DNA of 8,153 nucleotides, from NCBI GenBank assembly GCA_946887085.1, contig CAMPKG010000147.1, positions 1 to 8,153 of the forward strand, in the 5' to 3' direction. Positions 6,818-8,153 of the stretch are shown in pieces. The notes beneath the pieces were generated by a model, which did not search any database, was not told the origin of the DNA, and saw only the letters and a list, made by a program, of their open reading frames with translations. Within the stretch, counting starts at the first letter, position 1, and each line of letters opens with the position of its first letter. The translations under genes and the position numbers were made by a program. The DNA is from an uncultured Sphingobacteriales bacterium. Lineage in GTDB: Bacteria; Bacteroidota; Bacteroidia; Chitinophagales; Chitinophagaceae.

Positions 6818-7681
6818 TTATTTTCTGTTGCGGAGCCTGTCGCCAATAAGAATGGTTTTATTGCGGAATTCATTGCACAGATATGTGCTTTCGGGCGCGG
6901 ACTTATATTTCCGGTCGGTATTGCGATAAATAAAGCTGAACTGGTACTTCCAATTGGGCTGGAGATCATATTGAAAGAAGGGGTCTTCTCCATAATTAAA
7001 TACAAATTCTTCTCCCGGCTCAAGCCTCACGAAATCAGGGTATCGATACTGTTTTACATATTGCAGTTTGCGTAAAACTCTTACGGGTGTACCGTCAGGG
7101 TTGAAAACATAGTAGGCAAAAGACGGAGAATTGACCCAAACAGGTTTTTTGCAATTGTTTTTAAGAGCGAAGCTGTAGTTGATGTATTCATCTACACGGA
7201 TCGTATCAGGCGCCTTTACATTCAGTGCCATGCAAGGGCACGACTCGTGCACTTTTACCACAACGACTTTAGGAGTATCTTTCTTCAGCGTTTTCTGAAG
7301 CTGTTTGCTCTGTTTACCTTCCTTCAACACTATTACTGTATCTACGCGTCGCGGTAGTCCGGTTTCGGGATCCTTTTTGGGAGCACCCTCATTTACATAA
7401 ATGATCTTATCCGGTTTCGGGAAGGGCTGCCTGGCTTCCGTTTTTCTTTCTATCCGCTTTCCCGTTTTCGGATCAATGTAGATCACTGAATCCTTGCCAC
7501 TGCTTACTACGTCGATGACTTCTTTTTGAGTTGTGTCGGGCGGGTCGTTTTTTTTCGATTTAACCGGCTTTGCAACAGTTTTTTTCTTCTGAGTTTGGGA
7601 ATAGGTGACGCCAGCCGGATATACCGTACAACACAGTACAATAAGGACAAGTTTAATATAGAAATGCTGGATTTTTTTCAA
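6818..7681 (-). CDS. Exported protein of unknown function, Lys/Pro-rich linker plus C-terminal beta domain
   Basis: I do not recognise this family. The 287 residues start with a clear Sec signal peptide (MKKIQHF, then a hydrophobic stretch to about residue 29, VTYSQ), although a Cys pair at 17-18 lacks a proper lipobox. Residues about 30-140 are a low-complexity Lys/Pro/Asp-rich region containing two loosely similar units (VIYIDPKTGKR near 66 and DPETGLPRR near 104). Residues about 145-287 look like a folded beta-sandwich (CPCMALNVKAPDTIRVDEYI at 148-167, LEPGEEFVFNY at 220-230), reminiscent of an Ig-like domain. The mature part has four cysteines (C148, C150, C177, C269), which could pair in the periplasm. 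The start codon is TTG at 7681: no ATG lies in frame until codon 151, and the signal peptide begins exactly here. It starts 29 bases after the TPR gene stop, suggesting co-transcription. Confidence 0.8.
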   Translation of the reverse strand: MKKIQHFYIKLVLIVLCCTVYPAGVTYSQTQKKKTVAKPVKSKKNDPPDTTQKEVIDVVSSGKDSVIYIDPKTGKRIERKTEARQPFPKPDKIIYVNEGAPKKDPETGLPRRVDTVIVLKEGKQSKQLQKTLKKDTPKVVVVKVHESCPCMALNVKAPDTIRVDEYINYSFALKNNCKKPVWVNSPSFAYYVFNPDGTPVRVLRKLQYVKQYRYPDFVRLEPGEEFVFNYGEDPFFQYDLQPNWKYQFSFIYRNTDRKYKSAPESTYLCNEFRNKTILIGDRLRNRK

Positions 7682-7710
7682 TGCAGCCTGTTGTTTGTTT
7701 AATTACATGA

Positions 7711-8153
7711 CTACTTTTCTTCAAGCCGTTTTATTCCCTGTAGTGCCTCTGCGTAATTTTTGTCAAAGACTACTGCCTGTCTGTAATCTGCCAGCGCTTC
7801 TTGTTTATTTCCCATTAATTCGCTGCACAATCCGCGGTTGTAATATGCTTCAGGGTCCGCCGGGTCGATCCTGGTGAGAAGGTCGTACTGACGTCGTGCT
7901 TTTTCAATTGAATCCTGTTGCATCAGGATATACGCCGTATTATAATGAGCATCGGTATACTGGTTATCTCTAACGATAACCTCTCTATATTGATCCTTTG
8001 CCAACTGGTACTCACCCCGGTTTTGATAATAAACACCCCTGGCATAAAGCGGGAAAAGATCTGTAGTGTCCAGGCGATAGGCGTTGTCAAAATATTTTAA
8101 CGCGAGCGGATCCTTTTGGGCACTGTATAATAAACCAAGTTGAACAATTGCAT
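7711..8153 (-). CDS. Tetratricopeptide-repeat protein, C-terminal part (5' end beyond the right edge)
   Basis: The frame is open through the right edge, giving 146 visible C-terminal residues ending KRLEEK and the stop at 7711. At least four TPR units of about 34 residues are visible, with the characteristic helix-turn-helix spacing: AIVQLGLLYS...FDNAYRLDTTD, LYARGVYYQNRGEYQLAKDQ, AHYNTAYILMQQDSIEKARR and AYYNRGLCSELMGNKQEALA, then a closing helix. TPR arrays bind partner proteins. A role in the envelope is possible given the neighbours, but the N-terminus that would show a signal or lipobox is missing. A TTG at 8004 opens a shorter reading of the same frame but lies inside a TPR, so it is not the start. 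The exported-protein gene follows 29 bases later. Confidence 0.88.
   Translation of the reverse strand, partial: AIVQLGLLYSAQKDPLALKYFDNAYRLDTTDLFPLYARGVYYQNRGEYQLAKDQYREVIVRDNQYTDAHYNTAYILMQQDSIEKARRQYDLLTRIDPADPEAYYNRGLCSELMGNKQEALADYRQAVVFDKNYAEALQGIKRLEEK

Noticed and set aside
1..8153. Defence system, mobile element, CRISPR array, tRNA or rRNA
   Set aside because: No transposase, integrase, terminal repeat pair, spaced repeat array, or RNA gene signature was seen on either strand.

Overview
The window looks like ordinary chromosomal DNA from a Bacteroidota bacterium, most likely of the Chitinophagaceae/Chitinophagales type. Three things point there. The secreted protease ends in a type IX secretion (T9SS) type A sorting domain. 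The outer-membrane receptor starts with the carboxypeptidase-D-like regulatory domain typical of Bacteroidota TonB-dependent receptors. Start sites are A-rich rather than Shine-Dalgarno-led, and two of them follow a TAnnTTTG promoter -7 box. The lineage is inferred from these features, not from an alignment.

Layout. Positions 1-227 are non-coding or carry only the tail of something outside the window. Positions 228-3146 (+) encode a 972-residue secreted M36-like zinc metalloprotease. A strong symmetric hairpin at 3172-3201 separates it from everything else, which is all on the minus strand. In transcription order (right to left), the minus strand carries: a TPR protein cut by the right edge (7711-8153); a 287-residue exported protein of unknown function that appears to start at TTG (6818-7681); a promoter-like box at 6796-6803; ribulose-phosphate 3-epimerase, rpe (6119-6772); a TonB-dependent receptor 28 bases after rpe (3652-6090); an intergenic inverted repeat (3563-3610); a second copy of the same promoter box (3530-3537); and a 95-residue protein of unknown function (3222-3509). 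The last gene converges on the protease at the shared terminator.

How the genes relate. The TPR and exported-protein genes are 29 bases apart, and rpe and the receptor 28 bases apart, so two short transcription units (TPR-hypothetical and rpe-receptor) are likely, with read-through possible. Rpe is a cytosolic pentose-phosphate enzyme. The receptor and the unknown exported protein belong to the cell envelope, and the protease is predicted to be carried outside by T9SS. No SusD-like gene, sugar-degrading enzyme, defence gene, mobile element, CRISPR array or RNA gene was seen, and nothing supports a novel multi-gene system. The points worth following up are the two identical promoter boxes that correct two start codons, the paired GTG-N4-CAC inverted repeat, and the two uncharacterised proteins.
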